Shown piece by piece: positions 1 to 6,028 of a DNA stretch of 6,288 nt. Position numbers and translations under genes: made by a program. The stretch lies in NCBI GenBank assembly GCA_041485845.1, contig JBGPKH010000542.1, positions 1-6,288 of the forward strand. The letters are read 5' to 3'. Under the pieces are notes generated by a model that saw nothing but the letters and a program-made list of their open reading frames with translations, was not told the DNA's origin and made no database searches. Position 1 is the stretch's first letter, and the number at the start of each line of letters is the position of its first letter. Origin of the DNA: OMOG01 sp041485845 (GTDB lineage Bacteria; Acidobacteriota; Terriglobia; Bryobacterales; Bryobacteraceae).

Positions 1-1399
1 CGAACTTCTCCACCGTGTTGCGGCGCACGAACGCGTCCACTTCGCGAATCTCTTCATCGCTCAACCCGGAATAGGCCTTGGCAAACGGCACCAGCTTGCC
101 GTTGTCCCAGATCCCGAAGGTGTAGTCCGTGAACAGGCTGGCGCGGCGGCCGCTCCCCGGCTGCGCGTAAATCAGCACCGCGTCCACGGAGTACGGCTGG
201 ATCTTCCACTTCCACCAATCGCCCTTGCGGCGGCCCACGCGATACGGCGAGTCGCGCCGCTTGAGCATGAAGCCTTCCACTTTGCGTTCGCGCGATTCCT
301 GACGGAGCAGCGCCAGTTCCTCCCACGAGCGGGCCTCCACGAGCGGCGAGAGCAACAGTGCGCTGTCCCGCGGCGCGAGCGCAGCGAGCCGGGCGCGACG
401 CTCCTCCAGCGGCCGCTCGCGGAAGTCCACGCCCGCCGCTTCCAACAGGTCATAACCCATGAGCACTACTGGCACTTCCGCGAGAATTCGATTCCCCAGC
501 ATTTTGCGTCCGATGCGCCGCTGCATCTGGGCGAACGGCAGCGGCGCGCCATCCTTCCACGGGAGGATTTCGCCATCGAACACCGTGCCTTCGGGGAGCA
601 GCGCGCCCAGCGCTTCGAGCTCGGGGAATCTATCCGTGATCAACTCCTCGCCGCGCGACCACAGAAACGTCCGCCACTGACGGCGGATGAGCTGCGCGCG
701 AATGCCGTCCCACTTCCACTCCACCTGCCAATCGCCGATGTGCCCCAGGTCTTCGACCTTGCCCTCGAGCGGGTAGGCGAGGAAGAACGGGTACGGGCGG
801 CTGACGTCGGCATCGCGAGTCTCGGGGGCGACCAACTGCTTCCAGAATTCAGGCGTCGGCTGCCAAGCGCCCATCAGGCGGTGGGCGACCGCCTCGGTCG
901 AGGCGCCGCTGACCTCGGCCAGGGCGCGCACCACGAGGCTCTGCGAAACACCCACGCGAAATTCGCCCGTGATCAGCTTGTTCCAGGCGAATCTCTGCCG
1001 CTCATCCATCTCGCGCCACGCCGAGACCAGCCAGGCGCGCCGCGTCTCGTCATCGGCGTTTCGCATGGGCAGCAGTCGCTCCTCGACCCAATAGTGCAGC
1101 GGCAGGTTGGTGGAAACCGCGGCGGGCGGCAGCAGCAGGGCGATGGTCTCGGCGAAATCGCCGACCGCGTGGTGGCTCTCGGCGAACAGCCAGTCGGGCA
1201 CACCCGCCTGCTCGATGGCCCACTGCGCCAGCTTGCGCGATTCCAGCAGCCGCTTGGGGCGCCGGCCGATGAGAAAGTGCATGGCCCAGGCAGCGTCCTC
1301 CGGCGGCGCGGCCGCCAGGTACCGCGTGAGCTCCGCCACCTTTTCGTTGGTCTTGGTAGTCTCGTCCAGCGCGGCGTACAACTCGGCGAAGGCCTTCAC
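1..1399 (-). CDS. ATP-dependent DNA ligase of the exonuclease-associated bacterial type, 3' end cut by the window
   Basis: This enzyme seals DNA nicks in the cytoplasm: it is adenylated by ATP on a lysine, passes AMP to the 5' phosphate and joins the ends. The visible 466 codons show an N-terminal helical DNA-binding domain (about residues 1-200), then the nucleotidyltransferase domain. Motif I is KWDG with the AMP-accepting Lys at residue 229, followed by WSRGEE, FDGE (motif III), YDLLE (IIIa), EGFMLKR (IV) and WWKWK (V). An OB-fold begins near residue 400, and the reading ends at NTVEKFG. The family is usually somewhat over 500 residues, so roughly the last 60-80, including motif VI, lie off the left edge. 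The GTG start is chosen because GGAGG stands 7 nt upstream and the protein start matches the family. The frame is unbroken. The exonuclease just upstream places it in the ligase-associated repair cluster, a backup to the NAD-dependent replicative ligase. Confidence 0.95.
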   Translation of the reverse strand, partial: MKAFAELYAALDETTKTNEKVAELTRYLAAAPPEDAAWAMHFLIGRRPKRLLESRKLAQWAIEQAGVPDWLFAESHHAVGDFAETIALLLPPAAVSTNLPLHYWVEERLLPMRNADDETRRAWLVSAWREMDERQRFAWNKLITGEFRVGVSQSLVVRALAEVSGASTEAVAHRLMGAWQPTPEFWKQLVAPETRDADVSRPYPFFLAYPLEGKVEDLGHIGDWQVEWKWDGIRAQLIRRQWRTFLWSRGEELITDRFPELEALGALLPEGTVFDGEILPWKDGAPLPFAQMQRRIGRKMLGNRILAEVPVVLMGYDLLEAAGVDFRERPLEERRARLAALAPRDSALLLSPLVEARSWEELALLRQESRERKVEGFMLKRRDSPYRVGRRKGDWWKWKIQPYSVDAVLIYAQPGSGRRASLFTDYTFGIWDNGKLVPFAKAYSGLSDEEIREVDAFVRRNTVEKF

Positions 1400-1411
1400 G
1401 ATCGGGCCTCC
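1395..1411 (-). repeat. Direct repeat copy 1: ribosome binding site plus ligase start
   Basis: The minus-strand sequence GGAGGCCCGATCGTGAA is identical to the copy at 1583-1599, with a period of 188 bp. This copy is the working translation start of the ligase. Bases on both sides differ between the copies, so the perfect repeat is exactly 17 bp. Confidence 0.9.
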
Positions 1412-1587
1412 GGTTCTGGGGCCCATCCGGCGTCTTCGGCCGGCGCGGCCGCCAGTACCAAGGAGCGGAAACTCCCGCAACTCCGTTCCCTTTGGCCGCG
1501 GCTCGGAAACGCTTGCTGAGCCGCGACCGGGGGGACCGGTCTTGCCCGCCGAGCTCGGGCGGCACTCCCGCACAGCGCCATGTTCAC
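1396..1587 (-). CDS. 63-codon open frame linking exonuclease and ligase, doubtful as a gene
   Basis: The frame starts at a GTG with GGAGG 7 nt upstream and ends in a TGA that overlaps the ligase GTG. At its other end its GTG overlaps the exonuclease TGA, so both junctions are GTGA. Ribosomes leaving the exonuclease could therefore read through it and reinitiate at the ligase. The product would be rich in Ala, Arg and Pro (for example ARARRARPVPPVAAQQ), with no recognised domain. Its end carries the LAAAPAEDAGWA remnant of the ligase start. I infer that it is a by-product of the duplication. It may be translated as a coupling leader, but it is probably not a functional protein. Confidence 0.25.
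   Translation of the reverse strand: MNMALCGSAARARRARPVPPVAAQQAFPSRGQRERSCGSFRSLVLAAAPAEDAGWAPEPEARS
1407..1411 (-). promoter_or_regulatory. Ribosome binding site of the DNA ligase
   Basis: GGAGG on the minus strand lies 7 nt before the GTG at 1399, an ideal spacing. It decides the ligase start, since no ATG is available nearby. It is part of a 17-bp sequence that recurs at the exonuclease stop. Confidence 0.75.
1412..1582 (-). pseudogene. Decayed partial copy of the ligase 5' end between exonuclease and ligase
   Basis: Bases 1420-1459 align with ligase bases 1283-1323 at about 34 of 41 columns with one gap, counted by eye. In protein terms LAAAPAEDAGWA matches ligase residues 28-39, LAAAPPEDAAWA. 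A little upstream, another frame reads KGNGVAG, against KTNEKVAE in the ligase, which suggests an old copy broken by small indels. The part nearest the upstream repeat does not align clearly and is about 50 nt longer than in the ligase. With the flanking 17-bp repeats, this looks like a tandem duplication of the gene junction that has since degraded. Chance similarity in GC-rich DNA is the main alternative, but the gapped match of codons makes it less likely. Confidence 0.6.
1497..1541. other. Adjacent hairpins in the exonuclease-ligase spacer
   Basis: CGCGGCTC at 1497-1504 pairs with GAGCCGCG at 1518-1525 (8-bp stem, 13-nt loop). GACCGG at 1525-1530 pairs with CCGGTC at 1536-1541 (6-bp stem, 5-nt loop). 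The two stems share base 1525. A palindrome, CCGAGCTCGG, follows at 1549-1558. There is no T-run on either side, so this is not a classic intrinsic terminator. In the mRNA such stems could slow ribosomes or stabilise an RNA end between the two genes. GC-rich DNA forms stems easily, so a function is uncertain. Confidence 0.35.
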
Positions 1588-1599
1588 GATCGGGCCTCC
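1583..1599 (-). repeat. Direct repeat copy 2, at the exonuclease stop codon
   Basis: This is the same 17 bp as at 1395-1411. Here it encodes the last residues of the exonuclease (EARS) and its TGA stop, which overlaps a GTG preceded at 7 nt by GGAGG. Because a signal suited to starting the ligase sits exactly at the end of the upstream gene, this is probably the original ligase start site. A GTGA overlap of this kind is common in translationally coupled genes. Confidence 0.9.
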
Positions 1600-2552
1600 T
1601 CGAAGGGCGTCGCAACGGCCAGCGCCTGGCGGCCGTGCTCGTGAAGCCAGCGGACCAACGGAGCGCGGTAGCCGTGCGTCACCCAAACCGTCTCGGCGCG
1701 CGTTTCCTCGATGGCGCGCAGAAGCGCCGGCCAATCGGCATGGTCGGAGAGGACAAATCCGCGGTCCAGAGAACGGCGGCGCCTCGTCCCGCGGATGCGC
1801 ATCCAACCGGAAGCCAGAGCCGTCGAAACGCTGCCCAATCGGCGGGTCCATGCCGATCCCTGGCAGGAAGGCGGCGCGATGATGAGCGCCCGCCGATCTT
1901 CGTTCGAGCTCGTAAGCGGAAGGGCGATCCCCTGGCTCCGGTAGATCTCGTTGAGCCGCTCCACGGACTCATGGACATGAATCGGACCGATGCCGCCATC
2001 GATGGCGGCGAGCACGCGCTGCGCCTTACCCAGCGCGTGAGCGAACAACAGGCTGACCTTGCCGGCCTCCTGGTTGGCCCGCCACCAGCCGTGGACCGAG
2101 TCCATGACCTCAGCCTCGACCGGCCACCGGAAGATCGGCAATCCGAACGTAGATTCGGTGACAAACGTATGGCAGCGCACCGGTTCGAACGGCGCACACG
2201 TGGGATCCGGAGCCAGCTTGTAGTCGCCGGAAACCACCCAGACTTCCCCGCCCTGCTCCAGACGGACCTGCGCGGAGCCCAGGATGTGCCCCGCCGGGTG
2301 CAGCGACACGCGCACCTCCCCGAGAGTCAGCGGCTCGCCGTAATCGGCCGGCTGAATGGAGGCTTGCGCGCCGGCCCGCTCCCGCAGCAGCGCTTCGCCG
2401 GCTCGCGCGGTGAGGTAGGTGCGCGAGCCGGGGCAGGCATGGTCGAAGTGGGCGTGGGTGACCACCGCGCGATCCACGGGCGCCGCGGGATCGATGAAGA
2501 AATCCCCCGCCGGGCAGTACAGTCCGGATTCGCGCGGTTCGAGGAGCGCCAC
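1584..2552 (-). CDS. Ligase-associated DNA exonuclease, metallo-beta-lactamase fold
   Basis: This is a 322-residue nuclease of the metallo-beta-lactamase DNase superfamily (related to SNM1/Artemis and CPSF proteins), predicted to trim DNA ends in the cytoplasm before sealing by the ligase encoded next to it. The metal-site motifs are intact: HAHFDH at residues 33-38, HPAGH at 85-89, SGDYK with Asp110, SDHADW with Asp270 and His271, and VTHGY with His293. TESTFGLP and the ASGWM segment are typical of this subfamily, and the length is normal. The GTG start fits the family N-terminus (GLYCPAGDFFIDP follows at once), and the only upstream in-frame codons run back to a TGA at 2580-2582. AGAAGGA directly abuts the GTG with no spacing, which is abnormal for a ribosome binding site. 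The TGA stop lies inside the 17-bp repeat. Confidence 0.95.
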   Translation of the reverse strand: MALLEPRESGLYCPAGDFFIDPAAPVDRAVVTHAHFDHACPGSRTYLTARAGEALLRERAGAQASIQPADYGEPLTLGEVRVSLHPAGHILGSAQVRLEQGGEVWVVSGDYKLAPDPTCAPFEPVRCHTFVTESTFGLPIFRWPVEAEVMDSVHGWWRANQEAGKVSLLFAHALGKAQRVLAAIDGGIGPIHVHESVERLNEIYRSQGIALPLTSSNEDRRALIIAPPSCQGSAWTRRLGSVSTALASGWMRIRGTRRRRSLDRGFVLSDHADWPALLRAIEETRAETVWVTHGYRAPLVRWLHEHGRQALAVATPFEEARS

Positions 2553-2558
2553 TCCTTC

Positions 2559-2579
2559 TATTATCCGGGTATTATCCGG
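2559..2579. repeat. Two tandem copies of a 10-bp AT-rich word before the exonuclease
   Basis: TATTATCCGG occurs at 2559-2568 and again at 2570-2579, one base apart, so the period is 11 bp, about one helical turn. It is the most AT-rich patch in a GC-rich neighbourhood and sits 6 nt upstream of the exonuclease start. In-phase direct repeats of this kind are typical of operators, but it could also be a replication slippage product. Confidence 0.7.
2560..2576 (-). promoter_or_regulatory. Possible -10 elements (two GATAAT) for the exonuclease-ligase transcript
   Basis: On the minus strand GATAAT, 5 of 6 matches to TATAAT, lies at 2565-2560 and at 2576-2571. The nearer one would place the transcript start within a base or two of the GTG, giving a leaderless or nearly leaderless mRNA. 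The farther one would give a leader of about a dozen nt. I see no good -35 box at the proper distance from either. Confidence 0.3.
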
Positions 2580-2617
2580 TCATTCGACGCGCCCGTCCTT
2601 TCCCGCGGTTCCAGGAC

Positions 2618-5600
2618 TTATTGCAGCGGATGGGTCGGTAACCGACCCCGAGGCAGCCACCTCCCGAGCGCCTCGAACAGGTCCTCCATCCTGACCGGCT
2701 TGGAGATATAGTCGTCCATGCCGGCCTCGAGGCAGTGCTCCTTACAACCCGCCATGGCGTCGGCGGTCATGGCGATCACGGCAGCGCGGCTGTCCGCCCG
2801 CTCGCGGCGCCGGATCTCCTTCGCGGCTTCGTAGCCGTCCATCTCCGGCATCTGGCAGTCGAGGAAGACGACCTCGTAGGGTTGCGCGTCGAACATGGCC
2901 ACCGCCTCACGGCCGTTGACCGCAATGTCCACGCGCAGACCGAGACCTTCGAGCATTCTCGCCGCGACCTTCTGGTTGACGACGTTGTCTTCCGCTACCA
3001 GGACGCGGTGCGGCGAGCCGCCAAAGCGTTCGAGCAGCGCTTGCCTCATGTTCGCCGCCCGATCCACAGGACCGGCGACGCGCTCGGGCGCCTGGCCCAA
3101 TCTCCGCGATCGCAGGGTTGCCAGGGTATTCCAAAGCTGCGATTCCCGCACCGGCTTGACGAGACAGGCATCGGCCGCCGCTGCGCCATTCGGGTTCGAT
3201 GCCGCCCCACACCGGCGCGACGCGAGCAGGACCACCGCCGTATCGCGGGCTTGCGGATCGGATTTGATGGCCGCAGCCAACGCGGCTCCGTCCGTCCCGG
3301 ACATCTCACGATCGACGAACACAAACTCGAACGGGTCTCCACTCTCTCTCGCCGCGCGAATCGCCGGCAGAACCTCGTCCGCCGAAACACCGCTTCCGTT
3401 ACGCATTCCCCAGCTCGCAATCCGCTCGTGAAGCTCGCGCTTTCTCAACTCGTTGTCGTCCACGATGAGCGATCGTACACCTCGCAGATCGGCGTTTGGA
3501 AAAGAAGCGGCTTGGGGCTGGGTGTCCAAAGGCAAATCCAGAGTGAACCAGAAGGTGACGCCCTCGCCGGGCCGGCTCTCGACGCCGATCGCGCCTCCCA
3601 TCAGCTCCACCAGTTGCCTGGAAATCGCCAGACCCAATCCGGTGCCTCCGAATTTCCGCGTGGTCGAGTTGTCCAACTGGCTGAACTTCTCAAAGAGGAG
3701 AGCGATCTTTTCGCCGGGAATGCCCGGGCCGGTATCGCGCACCGAGACCCGCAATCGTCCGCGGCCGGCGTCCCGGGCTTGGACCTCCACGGTCGTGAGA
3801 ACATAGCCGTCGCGAGTGAACTTCACGGCGTTGCCCACGAGATTGATCAGCACCTGGCGGATTCTGCCGGCATCGCCCAGGAACCGCCGTGGCATATCGG
3901 GTGGGTATCGAAAAAGCAGATCGAGACGCTTGTCCTCCAACCTGGGCGCCACCATTTCGTGCACATCTTCGACTACCATCCGAAGATCGAAAGCCAGCGA
4001 CTCGATTTCCAGCTTCCCGGCTTCGATCTTGGTGAAATCCAGAATGTCGTTGATGACCGTGAGCAGCGCTTCTCCCGACGCGCGCACGGTCTCCGCACAG
4101 TCTCTCTGCTCCGCGCTCAGGGGCGTGTCCAGCAGCAGGCCCGTCATACCGATCACGCCGTTCATCGGCGTGCGGATTTCATGGCTCATGTTGGCAAGAA
4201 AGTCACTCTTGGCCCGGTTGGCGGCTTCCGCCGCAATCTTGGCCTGCAGCAGCTCCCGCTCCACCAGAATTCGTCCCGTGATGTCGCGGAAATCCCATAC
4301 GCATCCGCTGTACTTCCCCGAGATCCTCTGCGGTTCCGAGTGGAACTCGAATACCCGTCCATCCGCCAATTCCACGACGCCATCGTGTGAAGCCGGCCGG
4401 CTGCGGAGTTGCACAACCATGGCGAGAAAGGGCTCCGGCCTTTTCAATTGGGATGCCACATGTTCCAGAATCCGCCGGTGGTTTCGGGACTTGGCCAGCG
4501 GCGCGGGGATGCGCCACATGTCCAGCAGTTTTTGGTTGAGGGTTCGGATCGCGCCCTCGGCCGTGATCTGCAAGATACCGTCCGCCGTCGATTCCAGCGT
4601 GGTACGGATCATCTCGGTCTGGGCCAATACCCGCCGGTGCAGGGTGTATCCCCAAAGGGTTGCTCCGAGCATAAAGAATGCCAGGCTCAAAAGGATCCAG
4701 ATCGCCCGCAGCGGCGAGAGCCAGGGCGGAGACTCCAGAACCTCCACATCCTGTCGAGATCGAAATCGGATTCGAAAGGAAACCGGGTTGCCCACCGCGT
4801 CCGATTCCACCAGGCAGATTCCAGTCACCCGAATCCGGCTGTCGGCCTGCAAGCTCTGGATCGCGGAGCCCGCCGTTCCTTTGGAAAAGGCGGAGAATAC
4901 GTCAAGTCCATCCTGGAGCACCAGGATGGTCTCGCCCGGCAACTGCGAGATGGCTTCGAGCCGCGCCTCCAGGCTCACCAGCGCCGAGTCGTAGTTCCCT
5001 CGCAACGCATCGGCGGCGCGGATGACCGCCGGCGCCGGCGCAGGCTGCGAGCCGGTCTTGCGGATCAAGGCGTCCTCGAGCGCCGGGCGATTGTCCACCA
5101 CGCCCGGAAACCCGGCGGCATCCACCACGTCGCCGGGTTGGAGTTTTTCCGAATCCCGCGTCTCGACGTAGATGCCGCCGGTGGCATCCGCCACGAAGAC
5201 GCCGCCGTCCGGCGGGGCCGCCGTAACCGTCCCGTGAATCCGAACCCGCCGCGCGCGCGAGCCCTCATATCGAAACCTCTGCAACCGCTCGACCGGCTGT
5301 ACGGGAGCATCCAGTGGCTCGGCGGGAGCCGGCTCCAGGACCGTGATGTCTCGCAACTCGGGGACATCCAGGATGACGCCCAGGATCTGGTTCCTGCGAT
5401 TGAAGATCGCGCCGGCCACCCCGCGAACCCGGACGCGGGAATCGACCAGCTCCTCGGGAATGCGATCGAAAACCGGCGTCTGCGCGAGGATGTTCCCGCC
5501 ATCCATCGCCAGCTTCAAACGCAGCCGCGACCCGCCCGGCTCGATATAAGCGGCGCGCAAGATGGCATCCACCTCCACCCGCCGCGCGTCCTCGGCAGTC

Positions 5601-6028
5601 GAAAGCAACCGCTCGAACGACACGCGCCGCGGCTCAGGAAGCGGCGCTTCGCCAACGACGTTCCAGCGGGGCTCGGACACATCGGGGGCGAATCCAGCCT
5701 GGGTGGTCACGCCTGTCAGATCGACCACCTGTCCCAGCTTCGGCTGCGGCAGATCCGCTCTCCATTGGATCCAAACACCGCCGCTCTTGTCCTGCAAAAA
5801 CAGGTTGGGAGCAACGGAATCGAAATAAGTGATCACCCCGCGCAGGTGAACGGGATACCCCCGCTGTGCCTCGACCGCGGGCAGTTGCCGGACCGTCGCG
5901 GTGGCCGTGAGAACGGGAAGCACTCCCGGTCTCTGGGCGAGCAGCGATCCGAGGCTGCACGAGACCAGCCAGGCAACCCCGAGTCCCGCCAGCAGGCGCA
6001 GCCATCGATAGCGTACGTTTGCGATCAC
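2618..6028 (-). CDS. Hybrid sensor histidine kinase: OB-like repeats, PAS, HisKA, HATPase, two receivers
   Basis: This is an inner-membrane phosphorelay sensor of 1136 residues as called. In order: signal anchor or signal peptide (about 8-31, ending SLLAQ); an extracytoplasmic region of four OB-like units (57-435); a membrane helix (439-461); PAS (467-585); HisKA with SHEIRTP, phospho-His616; HATPase with N-box Asn733, DTGPGIP (Asp765), FEKFSQLD and GGTGLGLAIS; receiver 1 with Asp857/858, Asp906 and Lys958; receiver 2 with Glu1013/Asp1014, Asp1057, Thr1088 and Lys1110. All catalytic residues are present, so it should be active. There is no HPt domain, so the relay needs a separate HPt protein and output regulator, neither seen here. 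The ligand is unknown. The start is uncertain: GTG 6028 puts a basic n-region directly before the hydrophobic stretch, but ATG 6079 and 6100 are open alternatives and none has a clear ribosome binding site. The gene ends 65 nt before the exonuclease. Confidence 0.93.
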   Translation of the reverse strand: MIANVRYRWLRLLAGLGVAWLVSCSLGSLLAQRPGVLPVLTATATVRQLPAVEAQRGYPVHLRGVITYFDSVAPNLFLQDKSGGVWIQWRADLPQPKLGQVVDLTGVTTQAGFAPDVSEPRWNVVGEAPLPEPRRVSFERLLSTAEDARRVEVDAILRAAYIEPGGSRLRLKLAMDGGNILAQTPVFDRIPEELVDSRVRVRGVAGAIFNRRNQILGVILDVPELRDITVLEPAPAEPLDAPVQPVERLQRFRYEGSRARRVRIHGTVTAAPPDGGVFVADATGGIYVETRDSEKLQPGDVVDAAGFPGVVDNRPALEDALIRKTGSQPAPAPAVIRAADALRGNYDSALVSLEARLEAISQLPGETILVLQDGLDVFSAFSKGTAGSAIQSLQADSRIRVTGICLVESDAVGNPVSFRIRFRSRQDVEVLESPPWLSPLRAIWILLSLAFFMLGATLWGYTLHRRVLAQTEMIRTTLESTADGILQITAEGAIRTLNQKLLDMWRIPAPLAKSRNHRRILEHVASQLKRPEPFLAMVVQLRSRPASHDGVVELADGRVFEFHSEPQRISGKYSGCVWDFRDITGRILVERELLQAKIAAEAANRAKSDFLANMSHEIRTPMNGVIGMTGLLLDTPLSAEQRDCAETVRASGEALLTVINDILDFTKIEAGKLEIESLAFDLRMVVEDVHEMVAPRLEDKRLDLLFRYPPDMPRRFLGDAGRIRQVLINLVGNAVKFTRDGYVLTTVEVQARDAGRGRLRVSVRDTGPGIPGEKIALLFEKFSQLDNSTTRKFGGTGLGLAISRQLVELMGGAIGVESRPGEGVTFWFTLDLPLDTQPQAASFPNADLRGVRSLIVDDNELRKRELHERIASWGMRNGSGVSADEVLPAIRAARESGDPFEFVFVDREMSGTDGAALAAAIKSDPQARDTAVVLLASRRCGAASNPNGAAAADACLVKPVRESQLWNTLATLRSRRLGQAPERVAGPVDRAANMRQALLERFGGSPHRVLVAEDNVVNQKVAARMLEGLGLRVDIAVNGREAVAMFDAQPYEVVFLDCQMPEMDGYEAAKEIRRRERADSRAAVIAMTADAMAGCKEHCLEAGMDDYISKPVRMEDLFEALGRWLPRGRLPTHPLQ
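4724..5860 (-). repeat. Internal A-B-A-B repeat coding the kinase sensor region
   Basis: The extracytoplasmic part reads as two alternating units. A units (residues 57-132 and 259-332) share V-x-[LI]-x-G-x-[VI]-T, then F[LV]xDxxGG[VI][WY], then GxVVDxxG. B units (148-234 and 347-435) share a V-x-[VL]-[ED]-A-x-L start, L-x-L before DG, and then DSR[VI]RVxG. Each resembles an OB-fold strand pattern. The order suggests duplication of a two-unit block. This is protein-level similarity seen by eye; the DNA copies are well diverged. OB-like sensor modules of this kind are familiar to me from acidobacterial and verrucomicrobial kinases. Confidence 0.55.

Noticed and set aside
1497..1541. Intrinsic terminator between exonuclease and ligase
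   Set aside because: The stems are not followed by a T-run in either direction, and the ligase just downstream has no other visible promoter.
1395..1599. Insertion of a mobile element with a 17-bp target duplication
   Set aside because: No terminal inverted repeats flank the 171-bp interior, and part of that interior matches the neighbouring ligase gene, which favours local duplication.
1107..2711. A 534-codon open frame on the plus strand, antisense to the exonuclease and the ligase start
   Set aside because: Its translation is Arg/Pro/Ala-rich without any recognisable domain, while the opposite strand carries intact catalytic motifs of two known enzymes. Long antisense frames are expected in GC-rich coding DNA.
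2735..4390. A 551-codon open frame on the plus strand, antisense to the kinase
   Set aside because: It lies opposite the receiver and kinase domains, whose residues are all conserved on the minus strand, and its own product resembles nothing and is rich in Arg and His.
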